A DNA stretch of 58,538 nucleotides, taken from contig JAUVOQ010000002.1 of NCBI GenBank assembly GCA_030599095.1, forward strand, positions 1-58,538, written 5' to 3'. Within the stretch, counting starts at the first letter, position 1; every line of letters starts with the position of its first letter. Shown here one piece after another: positions 44,732 through 54,626 of this stretch. The notes beneath the pieces were generated by a model. It saw only the letters and a program-made list of their open reading frames with translations, was not told where the DNA came from and made no database searches. The position numbers and the translations under genes were made by a program. The stretch comes from Candidatus Ruthturnera sp. (GTDB lineage: Bacteria > Pseudomonadota > Gammaproteobacteria > PS1 > Pseudothioglobaceae).

Positions 44732-44808
44732 GCGATGCGCAACAATCCTCTAGGAAGGCAAATAGTTAGATATTTTCCTTATTTTTGGTAGTGGACTCCT
44801 AATCCATT

Positions 44809-45597
44809 GTGGAATATTTTATTCTTAGAGCTGTTCTAACAGCCATTGGCATTTCAATTATCGCAGGCTCATTGGGCTGTTTTGTTATTTGGAAACGCAT
44901 GAGTTATTTTTCAGAATCAATTTCACATTCAGCACTTTTAGGTGTGTCTTTAGGGCTTGCTAGTGGCTTAGGCATTCATTTTGGCTTGGTGATAGTGGGC
45001 GTGATGTTTACAGTACTTATTGTTATTTTACAACGAAGGAAATTTTTATCTAATGATGCTATTTTGGGTATTTTTTCACACATTGCCTTATCCTTAGGCA
45101 TCGTTGTTTTGAGTTTTATTAGTGGCGCTAATACGGATTATTTTTCACTCTTATTTGGTGATATTTTGTCTATTACTAACGCTGATATTATTTGGGTATA
45201 CATAACCTTGATGGTGCTTGGTTCACTACTTATTATTTTTTGGCAGCGCTTATTATTACTCACTTTAAGTGAGGAATTAGCAGTTGCACAAGGGCTTAAT
45301 CGAGATTTTTATCAGTTGTTATTTATGTTAATGATTGCGTTAGCCGTGTCTGTTTCAGTGCAAATTGTGGGCGTGCTTTTAATCACCTCCTTGCTGATCA
45401 TTCCACCAGCCATTGCCAGAGTATTTGCCAATACACCCAGTGGCATGGTCTTTCAGTCAGTTATTGTTTCTATGATTGCAGTTAGCATTGGTCTTAGCGC
45501 TTCAATGGCTTATGATTTAGCCACAGGACCAGCAATTGTGATTGCTTTGGGTGGCTTGTTTGTATTGTCACAACTCGTATATAAAAGATCAGCCTAA
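44809..45597 (+). CDS. znuB: zinc ABC transporter permease ZnuB
   Basis: ZnuB is the inner-membrane permease of the high-affinity zinc importer. The 262-residue product has about eight helices and the family landmarks VAGSLGCFVIWKRMSYFSES-type N-terminus (SLGCFVIWKRMSYF), SHSALLGVSLGL, LLFGDILSI and ITSLLIIPPAIARVF. A GTG at 44809 is the only start after an in-frame stop and places the family N-terminus correctly. The ATPase ZnuC is missing between fur and znuB, so it must be elsewhere or lost. Confidence 0.92.
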   Translation: MEYFILRAVLTAIGISIIAGSLGCFVIWKRMSYFSESISHSALLGVSLGLASGLGIHFGLVIVGVMFTVLIVILQRRKFLSNDAILGIFSHIALSLGIVVLSFISGANTDYFSLLFGDILSITNADIIWVYITLMVLGSLLIIFWQRLLLLTLSEELAVAQGLNRDFYQLLFMLMIALAVSVSVQIVGVLLITSLLIIPPAIARVFANTPSGMVFQSVIVSMIAVSIGLSASMAYDLATGPAIVIALGGLFVLSQLVYKRSA

Positions 45598-45726
45598 AAC
45601 TACTTTTTAAGACATGTAAATATTTCCGAACACTTGGGTATGAATGATCCGCATGGTCAAGCAAACCTCTTTGCTATAAATTCGCATCTATCCTATCAAT
45701 TCATTTAAAAATTCATCACCCCCTAA

Positions 45727-45939
45727 TCAATCACTATCCAAAGATAAAGACGCTTTGGAACGTTGCCACTGTTCTAAGATTGCCATAACAACAGCACTCA
45801 CCAGCCTCAAACAAGAATCCTCATTGGCAAATATTTTAGCCACTTTTGTTCTTTGTTTAACGCTTTGATTGAGTCGTTCAATCATATTGCTTGTTCTTAG
45901 CCTTTTTCGGTTAAATTTACAGAAAAGAAATGACAGCAC
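45727..45939 (-). pseudogene. IS256-family transposase, C-terminal fragment
   Basis: This 70-residue frame contains RKRLRTSNMIERLNQSVKQR, then TKVAKIFANEDSCLRLVSAV and a final EQWQ. That is the conserved C-terminal end of mutator/IS256-type DDE transposases, around the catalytic glutamate region. The N-terminal three quarters are gone. It directly abuts a fragment of another IS256-type transposase on the opposite strand, so this is debris of at least two insertions or a rearranged one. Confidence 0.85.
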
Positions 45940-46082
45940 CTATTCAAAATCACCTTGATGATTTATACGGCTATGAGCGCTCAACACAAACCATATCTAA
46001 TATTACTGAGAATATTATGATTAAGTTGGCAGAAGACGCCAAGGATTTTTGTCTCAAATTTATTGGGCTTGGTTTTTGCTAG
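45930..46082 (+). pseudogene. IS256-family transposase, internal fragment
   Basis: The frame from 45930 reads MTAPIQNHLDDLYGYERSTQ then TISNITENIMIKLAEDAKDF before a stop. This resembles the segment of IS256 transposases in which the element reads IQxHLxELYGxxVSPTxISxIT, upstream of the catalytic core. It is on the plus strand, opposite to the neighbouring C-terminal fragment, overlapping it by ten bases. Confidence 0.7.
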
Positions 46083-46250
46083 AAATAAGAATAAATCGAT
46101 AGAAAATCTAGATAGGTGTTGGGTAAAATTTTTAGGATTATTGCTTTATTTAGGTTGAATTATATAGCCAATATAACTATTGAGAGGTTAAGTCTGTTGG
46201 CTAATTTTAACTGACTAAGGATGGTAGAATTACTCAACAAAGGTCTTAAG
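46083..46250. other. non-coding debris between znuB and leuS
   Basis: Together with 45598-45726 this makes up the rest of a 653-base stretch without an intact gene. Apart from the two transposase fragments I see no complete frame, tRNA or clear terminal repeat; it is probably insertion-sequence scar. Confidence 0.4.
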
Positions 46251-48707
<2,457 letters not shown>

Positions 48708-49673
48708 TTATTTATTTATGCCAGTGTCACAGGTCAATACGGTAGAATTAAGTGCCAGCGTGCCGACTAATTCATCAACACCACCTAGATTATTATCCGA
48801 TAGGTATTGGCTGATACCCTTATTGATTTTATGGCACACCAATGGATCATAAAACAGCGCTGTGCCTATGCCAACAGTAGCTGCGCCTGCGATGATGAAT
48901 TCTATTGCATCATTAGCAGTGGTAATACCGCCTTGACCGATGATGGGTACATTGTGATGTTTGCTGACTTGATAAACCTGATGTACTTTTAACAGAGCGA
49001 TTGGTTTGATAGCAGGACCAGATAGACCGCCTTGATTGTTACCAATAATCGGTTTTTTGGTTTTGGTGTCAATCGCCATGCCCATCAGCGTGTTAATCAC
49101 TGCCAAACCGTCAGTACCTGCATCAATACAGCGCTGAGCGCTAAAAGCAATGTTGGTTTGGTTGGGAGATAATTTAGTAATGATGGGTTTAACGGTGTTC
49201 TTTCGGCAAATTTCTACAACTTGATAAGACATATCTGGGTCATTGCCAAAAGCCACACCACCTTCTTTGACATTTGGACAAGAGATGTTAATTTCAATTG
49301 CATCAATATCGGTGTCATCAAAACGTTTGGCAATTTCGCCATATTCTTCAATAGATGAGCCAGAAATGTTAATGATAAAACGAGTTTCGACTTTATCTAA
49401 TTTTGGCAGAATATTGTTAATCACCGCATGAGTACCAGGATTTTGCAATCCAATGGCATTAATCATACCACTAGGCGTTTCGCATACTCGATGAGGGATA
49501 TTGCCAAGGCGTGGCTCTAGGGTTATGCCTTTTAGACAAACAGCACCCACATCGGCATTAGAAAATCCATCAATACGCGTATATTCTTCACCAAAGCCAA
49601 CACAGCCTGACAAAAGAACAATGGGTGAGTTGAGCGAAAGCCCACAGAACTGGGTTTTTAAGTTGTTATGCAT
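48708..49673 (-). CDS. pyrD: dihydroorotate dehydrogenase, class 1B type
   Basis: PyrD oxidises dihydroorotate to orotate in pyrimidine synthesis. The 321-residue FMN barrel has the catalytic cysteine in EINISCPNVKEGG, LKGITLEPRLGN, NAIGLQNPG and the C-terminal GQGGITTANDAIEFIIAGA. The cysteine marks class 1; class 2 (quinone-linked, usual in gammaproteobacteria) has serine. Sequence details such as SCPNVKEGG and GGLSGPAIKPIAL fit the 1B (NAD-linked) group, which needs an electron-transfer subunit PyrK. No pyrK is nearby. Confidence 0.9.
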   Translation of the reverse strand: MHNNLKTQFCGLSLNSPIVLLSGCVGFGEEYTRIDGFSNADVGAVCLKGITLEPRLGNIPHRVCETPSGMINAIGLQNPGTHAVINNILPKLDKVETRFIINISGSSIEEYGEIAKRFDDTDIDAIEINISCPNVKEGGVAFGNDPDMSYQVVEICRKNTVKPIITKLSPNQTNIAFSAQRCIDAGTDGLAVINTLMGMAIDTKTKKPIIGNNQGGLSGPAIKPIALLKVHQVYQVSKHHNVPIIGQGGITTANDAIEFIIAGAATVGIGTALFYDPLVCHKINKGISQYLSDNNLGGVDELVGTLALNSTVLTCDTGINK

Positions 49674-49712
49674 GGGTGGTATTATACATTTTTGCTGTTA
49701 AAATTATTATTC

Positions 49713-50363
49713 ATGAAAGGATTATTCATTAGTGGCAGTGGTACCAATGTTGGCAAAACATTTATTGCTCAACACTTGATTAGGTTATTGGCAAATACTC
49801 GCAAGGTGAGTGTTAGAAAGCCAGTTGAAAGTGATTGTGAAAATCAGAATGGGCGGTTAATACCAAAGGATGCCTTGTTATTATCCAAGGCTTGCAATAT
49901 TAATGAGCCCATTGACAAAGTGTGCCGATATAAGTTTGAGGCGTGTAGTAGTGCGCAAATGGCAAGCCAGACTTTGGGATCAAAACTTACTTTAGACGAT
50001 TTGGTTGATGCTTGTATGGCAGATGAGTTTGTTGTTGTTGAAGGGGCAGGTGGGCTACTTTCTCCAATAGCAACACAAGCATTAAACAGTGATTTAATTC
50101 AAGCACTTGATATGCCAGTGGCACTGGTGGTCAAAGATGAACTAGGTGCAGTTAATCAGGCGTTGCTTAGCATTAATGCAGCCCAACGTTGTGGGCTTAA
50201 TATAAGCATGTTGGTGTTGAATCAGGTTCAACCTAACTTGTTAAACAATGCGCAGGCAATCGCTCAATATACGGACATTGGTATCAATGTATTTAATCAA
50301 GATGATTTGGCGGCGTTTGAAAGCCAATTTAATGAAATCTGTTATTTTGTCAATCATCCATAA
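49713..50363 (+). CDS. bioD: dethiobiotin synthetase
   Basis: BioD closes the ureido ring of dethiobiotin from 7,8-diaminopelargonate, CO2 and ATP. The 216-residue product has the P-loop SGSGTNVGKTF, the substrate lysine in SVRKPVESDC, the GAGGLLSPIA motif and the C-terminal adenine-binding end. The ATG at 49713 is preferred; a longer frame begins 45 bases earlier inside the divergent pyrD gene. No other bio gene is in the window. Confidence 0.94.
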   Translation: MKGLFISGSGTNVGKTFIAQHLIRLLANTRKVSVRKPVESDCENQNGRLIPKDALLLSKACNINEPIDKVCRYKFEACSSAQMASQTLGSKLTLDDLVDACMADEFVVVEGAGGLLSPIATQALNSDLIQALDMPVALVVKDELGAVNQALLSINAAQRCGLNISMLVLNQVQPNLLNNAQAIAQYTDIGINVFNQDDLAAFESQFNEICYFVNHP

Positions 50364-50385
50364 TGATGCAAAGGTTTCTAGCGAT

Positions 50386-50730
50386 TTAATCAAGCAGCGT
50401 TAAGTTTGGTTTTGTTTCTTCGGTTTCAAACAACATGCCTTCGCCATTTTCACCCGAATAAATGCTAGCAACCGCATTAATAGGCACAAAAATATCAACC
50501 GACTTATTAGCAAACCTTGCTTTAAAGCTAAGATTGTCATTATTGATAACCAAGTCATGAGTTGCGTTGCTGGCAATATTTAGAACAATTTTGTCTTGTT
50601 GAATAAATTGTTTTGGCACAACCACGCCTGAATAGGTACAGTCAACCAATACGTGAGGGGTTAACTCAGCGTCTTCCATCCATGCATGATAAGCTCTGAT
50701 TAAGTAGGGCGCTACAGAAAGCACAACCAT
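50386..50730 (-). CDS. sspB: ClpXP protease specificity-enhancing factor
   Basis: SspB tethers ssrA-tagged proteins to ClpX for degradation. The 114-residue product is short but has the substrate-binding fold: YLIRAYHAWMEDAELTPHVL, VVVPKQFIQQDKIVLNIASN, FKARFANKSVDIFVPINAVASIY (core SVDIFVPINAV). The acidic C-terminal tail EETKPNLTLLD resembles the ClpX-binding tail. The linker between domain and tail is shorter than in E. coli (165 residues). It is directly behind sspA, as in most gammaproteobacteria. Confidence 0.93.
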   Translation of the reverse strand: MVVLSVAPYLIRAYHAWMEDAELTPHVLVDCTYSGVVVPKQFIQQDKIVLNIASNATHDLVINNDNLSFKARFANKSVDIFVPINAVASIYSGENGEGMLFETEETKPNLTLLD

Positions 50731-50736
50731 TGTTTT

Positions 50737-51366
50737 TTAGTTATATTCTTTTTCGCAGTCGGTTAGGCTTGCTTTAAAACTGTCTCTAGCAAAAAGGCTA
50801 TTTGCATAATCTATAACGGCTTTTCCTGGTGTGCCCAACTCAATGTCAAGTTTTTTTAAACGCCATAATAAAGCACCTAGGCAAGCATCAACAATGGTCA
50901 TATCGTCGCTCTTAAAGAAAGGTTTATAAGCAAACAAAGGTGCTAATTCAATCAGACTGCTTTTTAGGATTTTACGTGCTTTGTTAGCGTCTTTCTTGCT
51001 GCCTGATTCAATAGTATTGACCAATTCAAACCAACAACCAGACGCTCTAGTAAATCTAAAGATAAGCAATCTTTTCTCTGATTTTCCAATTGGATCTACA
51101 GGCAATAATGGCGGAAATGGAAAACGCTCATCAAGATATTCTATCATCACTGAAAGATCATATAAAACAAGCCCCCTATCAAACAAAGTGGGCAGTGATT
51201 GGCACGGATTAATCTCTAGAATTTCTTCAGGAATTTCCTCAATTTTTAAGTTTAATACCTCTCTTTCGATATTTTTCTCGGCCATGATAAAACGCACTAC
51301 ATGGGACTGTATATCTTGTGGTGAAGAATAAAGCGTTGTTGAGGCGGGGTTAGGTTTTGTTAACAT
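50737..51366 (-). CDS. sspA: stringent starvation protein A
   Basis: SspA is a glutathione-S-transferase-fold protein that binds RNA polymerase with sigma-70 and affects stationary-phase and stress transcription. The 209-residue product has the N-terminal thioredoxin-like part (LYSSPQDIQSHVVRFIMAEK, then INPCQSLPTLFDRGLVLYD) and an alpha-helical C-terminal part (MTIVDACLGALLWRL). The catalytic GST residue is lacking, as usual for SspA. It lies in the petABC-sspA-sspB order. Confidence 0.95.
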   Translation of the reverse strand: MLTKPNPASTTLYSSPQDIQSHVVRFIMAEKNIEREVLNLKIEEIPEEILEINPCQSLPTLFDRGLVLYDLSVMIEYLDERFPFPPLLPVDPIGKSEKRLLIFRFTRASGCWFELVNTIESGSKKDANKARKILKSSLIELAPLFAYKPFFKSDDMTIVDACLGALLWRLKKLDIELGTPGKAVIDYANSLFARDSFKASLTDCEKEYN

Positions 51367-51391
51367 AATGACTGCCTTTAAAAATAATAAA

Positions 51392-51415
51392 AACGGCGCT
51401 TTTAAAAACGCCGTT
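51392..51415 (-). terminator. terminator behind petC
   Basis: On the minus strand AACGGCG and CGCCGTT form a perfect seven-base stem around a ten-base loop, followed by TTTATTATTTTT. It is placed 32 bases after the petC stop, between the bc1 genes and sspA, so sspAB can be transcribed separately. The stem is symmetrical enough to act weakly in both directions. Confidence 0.85.
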
Positions 51416-51446
51416 ATATTAGAGTGAACTTTATTTGTATTAGAAA

Positions 51447-52319
51447 TTAATCCTTAGCACGCCATTTGCCGTACTTAACATCTTTCCAGTATTCTTTTTT
51501 CAGTAAATAAGAAAAAATGAATAAGATGAACAAAAAGCCTAAGACTTTAATACCAAGGTCAAATCGTACCAGTTTAGCTGGCTCACCAACATAGTCTAGG
51601 AAGTTAGTAATGTCTCTGATATCTTGATCAAATTCTTTGCTAGGTTTGTCTTGTTTTAACTGCCATAAAATATTCGGCATAGAGGTATTTGCTAGTACAT
51701 GGTTGTTTACACCAAATACACGTGAATCGTCTTTATAAAACCCACGCAAGTAAGTGTATATCCAGTCTACGCCTTTTGAACGCGATACCAAAGACAAGTC
51801 TGGGGGGGGGTTGCCAAACCATTGGTTGGCATCAGAAACAGACATGGCTGAAGTGATTAGTGAGCCTATTTTTTCATCGGCGAATATTAGATTTTCCCTC
51901 ACTTCTTTATCGGTGGTTTTTATTAAGTTTTCTTCAATTTCTTCTTCAGAAATTTTTGCAAAAAAACGTTTAGCTTGATTGAGATTAGTGATTTTATTAT
52001 CAAATGCCCTTGAAAGAGCCACAAGGTCGCTATGCTCTAATGGCTGATTGTTTAACACAGCTACTTTTGCTTTCTCATAAGCAACAATGACATCATTTAA
52101 AAACAAGTCCTTTCCAATACGATTGTAGCGCATGAATTGAATTGAATGACAGCCAAGGCAGTAATTCATAAATAATTTTACACCTCTTTGCAACGATTTT
52201 TTATCATTGATGTTAGTATTGGCATGGTCTAGGCGAATCTCGGTTGCGGCGAAGACATTAAAACAAAAAGTTAAAATCGCAACTGTTATTAGTGCTGTGT
52301 GTAGTTGTTTTTTCATCAT
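51447..52319 (-). CDS. petC: ubiquinol-cytochrome c reductase, cytochrome c1
   Basis: Cytochrome c1 takes electrons from the Rieske protein and passes them to soluble cytochrome c. The 290-residue product has a signal peptide (to about residue 25), the haem site NYCLGCHSIQFMRYNRIG with Cys54, Cys57 and His58, the conserved NPPPDLS segment, a methionine ligand region (NTSMPNILWQ) and a C-terminal anchor helix (LGFLFILFIFSYLL). The NPPPD codons create a run of nine C (51802-51810). A GGAG precedes two adjacent ATGs. Confidence 0.96.
   Translation of the reverse strand: MMKKQLHTALITVAILTFCFNVFAATEIRLDHANTNINDKKSLQRGVKLFMNYCLGCHSIQFMRYNRIGKDLFLNDVIVAYEKAKVAVLNNQPLEHSDLVALSRAFDNKITNLNQAKRFFAKISEEEIEENLIKTTDKEVRENLIFADEKIGSLITSAMSVSDANQWFGNPPPDLSLVSRSKGVDWIYTYLRGFYKDDSRVFGVNNHVLANTSMPNILWQLKQDKPSKEFDQDIRDITNFLDYVGEPAKLVRFDLGIKVLGFLFILFIFSYLLKKEYWKDVKYGKWRAKD
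51802..51810 (-). repeat. C9 homopolymer inside petC
   Basis: Nine consecutive G on the plus strand (C on the coding strand) encode the end of Asn and three prolines in the conserved NPPPD motif. Such a tract is striking in AT-rich coding DNA and prone to slippage, which would truncate cytochrome c1. Confidence 0.95.
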
Positions 52320-53543
52320 TTACTCCGTGAGTCTTGTTGGCACTGGTTTGGTTTTTCCAATGGAGGTAAACCAAGGCATTAGGATAAAAAACCCAAAATA
52401 AGTAATTGTAAATACTCTTGCCAGTAGTGCATTAATTGGCGTTACTGGCTGCATACCTAAGTAGCCAAGCACGACAAAACTGACAACAAAAACACCCAAG
52501 GCAACCTTATAAGGCCATGAACGGTAGCGGATTGATTTCACTTTGGATCTGTCTAACCACGGTAATGCAATTAAAATTAATAACGCTGCAAACATGCCAA
52601 TCACACCTGGGAATTGCGAGCCAAACATAGGTGGAATAGCTCTTAGCACTGAATAAAAAGGCGTTAAGTACCAAAGTGGTGCAATATGAACGGGTGTTTG
52701 AAGTGGATTTGCTTCAACAAAATTGGTACCTTCTAAGAAATAGCCATTCATTGCTGGGGCGAAAAACACAACGGCTGAGAAAATCATTAAAAATACCACC
52801 ACGCCCACAATATCTTTAACGCTGTAGTATGGGTGAAACGGAATGCCATCTTTAGGAATGCCATTTTTGTTTTTGTTTTTCTTGATTTCTATCCCGTCTG
52901 GACTGCCTGAGCCTACTGTGTGTAATGCCACAATGTGCAAAAACACCAAAATAACTAAAATCAACGGTAAAGCAACCACATGTAATGAAAAGAAACGATT
53001 TAGCGCAGGGTCGCCCACGGCATAGTCGCCCAAGATGAAGGTTAGGATGTCTGGACCAAATACAGGCACCGAGCCAAATAGTGAGATAATAACTTGTGCA
53101 CCCCAGTATGACATTTGCCCCCATGGCAATACGTAACCCATAAAGGCTTCTGCCATTAATGCAATATATAGCACCATGCCTAAAATCCAAATCAACTCAC
53201 GTGGGGCTTTGTATGAGCCATAAAGCAAGGCACGATACATGTGCAAATAAATAACAATGAAAAAAGCAGAGGCACCCGTTGAGTGTAAGTAACGAATAAG
53301 CCAGCCCCAGTCAACATCACGCATAATATATTCAACTGAAGCGAAGGCATGTGCAGCATCAGGTTTAAAGTGCATGGTTAAGAAAATGCCAGTTACAATC
53401 TGCATCACTAATACCAACATGGCCAATGAGCCAAAAAAATACCAGAAATTAAAATTTCTAGGGGTGTAATATTCCGCTAAATGTTCGTTCCAAACTTTGG
53501 TGAGTGGAAATCTTTGATTGATCCAGTTTTTGTTGTTGTCCAT
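52320..53543 (-). CDS. petB: ubiquinol-cytochrome c reductase, cytochrome b
   Basis: Cytochrome b holds the two haems b and both quinone sites of the bc1 complex. The 407-residue product has about eight helices, the haem-ligand histidine pairs in WGWLIRYLHSTGASAFFIVI (core RYLHSTGAS) and FFSLHVVALPLILVILVFLH (core FSLHVVALP), and the Qo motif PFYSVLRAIP. The alternative PEWY motif reads APLWYLTPFY. The ATG at 53541-53543 with AGGAG seven bases ahead is preferred to one 36 bases up inside petA. petA and petC flank it closely. Confidence 0.96.
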   Translation of the reverse strand: MDNNKNWINQRFPLTKVWNEHLAEYYTPRNFNFWYFFGSLAMLVLVMQIVTGIFLTMHFKPDAAHAFASVEYIMRDVDWGWLIRYLHSTGASAFFIVIYLHMYRALLYGSYKAPRELIWILGMVLYIALMAEAFMGYVLPWGQMSYWGAQVIISLFGSVPVFGPDILTFILGDYAVGDPALNRFFSLHVVALPLILVILVFLHIVALHTVGSGSPDGIEIKKNKNKNGIPKDGIPFHPYYSVKDIVGVVVFLMIFSAVVFFAPAMNGYFLEGTNFVEANPLQTPVHIAPLWYLTPFYSVLRAIPPMFGSQFPGVIGMFAALLILIALPWLDRSKVKSIRYRSWPYKVALGVFVVSFVVLGYLGMQPVTPINALLARVFTITYFGFFILMPWFTSIGKTKPVPTRLTE

Positions 53544-53556
53544 CCTGTTCTCCTGA

Positions 53557-54153
53557 TTATGCTTTTGGGTCAATGCCAATTCGAATCAGAGAATCGGCGA
53601 CAAAATAATAAGGCGGAATGACCAAATTTGTTGGTGCTGGAGTACCCGCATAAACTCTGCCTGCTAAGTCAAACTTAGAACCATGGCAAGGACAGTAAAA
53701 ACCACCCTTCCATGAGTCTCCACCCAGATCGGTAGCACCCAATTCAGGTCGATAAGTTGGCGAGCAGCCTAAGTGGGTGCAAACGCCAATAATAACGGCA
53801 ATATCAGGATTGATTGAGCGATAAAGATTTTTAGCGTATTCTGGCTGTTGAGAGAGTTCGTTGCTATTAGGGTCGATTAAGATACCGTCCAACGTGCTTA
53901 AATTTTCAATGGTTGTTTTGTCACGCTTAAAAATCCAAACAGGCTTTTTCCGCCATAGAACTCTAACCAACTGCCCGTTATCTAACTTGCTAATATCAAC
54001 ATCAACGGGTGCGCCAGCAGCTTTTGCTCTTGCTGAAGGCATCCATGATGATAAAAACGGCACCAAGACAAAACCAACACCTACCGCACCAACTACACTT
54101 GTAGCGCTTGTTAAAAAGCGCCTTTTCTTTAAGTCTATCTCTTGTTCTGACAT
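53557..54153 (-). CDS. petA: ubiquinol-cytochrome c reductase, Rieske iron-sulfur subunit
   Basis: The Rieske protein carries electrons from ubiquinol to cytochrome c1 with a 2Fe-2S cluster. The 198-residue product has a twin-arginine-like N-terminus (KKRRFLTSATSVVG) with a single anchor helix. The cluster motifs are CTHLGC and CPCHGS. The conserved PAPTNLVIPPY region follows. Length matches proteobacterial PetA. It is the first gene of petABC. Confidence 0.97.
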   Translation of the reverse strand: MSEQEIDLKKRRFLTSATSVVGAVGVGFVLVPFLSSWMPSARAKAAGAPVDVDISKLDNGQLVRVLWRKKPVWIFKRDKTTIENLSTLDGILIDPNSNELSQQPEYAKNLYRSINPDIAVIIGVCTHLGCSPTYRPELGATDLGGDSWKGGFYCPCHGSKFDLAGRVYAGTPAPTNLVIPPYYFVADSLIRIGIDPKA

Positions 54154-54170
54154 AGGGTTATCCTTTATTT

Positions 54171-54184
54171 TGAGACCTTTGCAT
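54171..54184. repeat. dispersed ATGCAAAGGT motif, upstream of petA
   Basis: TGAGACCTTTGCAT here is the complement of ATGCAAAGGTCTCA found in the right arm of the hairpin at 9712-9726 and beyond; a related TGATGCAAAGGT lies at 50364-50375 behind bioD. All three are intergenic. They resemble ends of IS5-type insertion sequences, from memory and not verified. Confidence 0.45.
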
Positions 54185-54269
54185 TGTTATGAATATTCGT
54201 AATCTAATTTTTAAATTTTGGTTATTATAACGCATATTAGGCTTTATAGTAAATAATTTTTTATGAGTG

Positions 54270-54575
54270 CTATTTGTTGATACTAATTTTGATTTCTATG
54301 CGTGTTATAGATTCAAGTGTTGGTATTTGTGTCAAAAGTTCTAGCAATACCATTAATTGCTTTTGAGCGCTAAAGGCAACGGCCTGGTTTTGAGTTATTA
54401 AGGTTGCCGTGTTGTCTTTGATTAAGCACAATTCAAGCGGTTTTAGTGTGCTGGGTATAAGCTTAACAAGTTCAACATTGATTTGATTATAGGTCTTTGC
54501 TTGGGTAAATAGTTGTCCAAGTTGACCGCTGGGCACAAAACTTGCAAGATTTGTTAAGGTTTTATACTGACACAT
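54270..54575 (-). CDS. DciA-like (DUF721) protein
   Basis: The 101-residue product resembles the DUF721/DciA family, whose members load the replicative helicase DnaB in bacteria lacking DnaC. Supporting features are the position next to secA, the short length, the N-terminal helix GQLGQLFTQAKTYNQINVEL, and the KH-like strand order LELCLIKDNTATLITQNQAV with the helix FSAQKQLMVLLELL. The match is weak at residue level. It is divergent from secA. Confidence 0.65.
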   Translation of the reverse strand: MCQYKTLTNLASFVPSGQLGQLFTQAKTYNQINVELVKLIPSTLKPLELCLIKDNTATLITQNQAVAFSAQKQLMVLLELLTQIPTLESITRIEIKISINK

Positions 54576-54626
54576 TTATATATCTATGAGAAAATAGGTT
54601 TTTAAATTAATTTAAACATATTTCTA

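Noticed and set aside
44570-44791. Frame overlapping the end of fur and running through repeat copy B, including a 34-codon ORF from 44687
   Set aside because: It starts inside fur in another frame and has no recognisable domain; the sequence similarity to copy A is at DNA level and not in this frame.
52852-53190. 112-residue alternative frame inside petB
   Set aside because: Shadow of the strongly conserved cytochrome b coding frame on the same strand, with no domain of its own.
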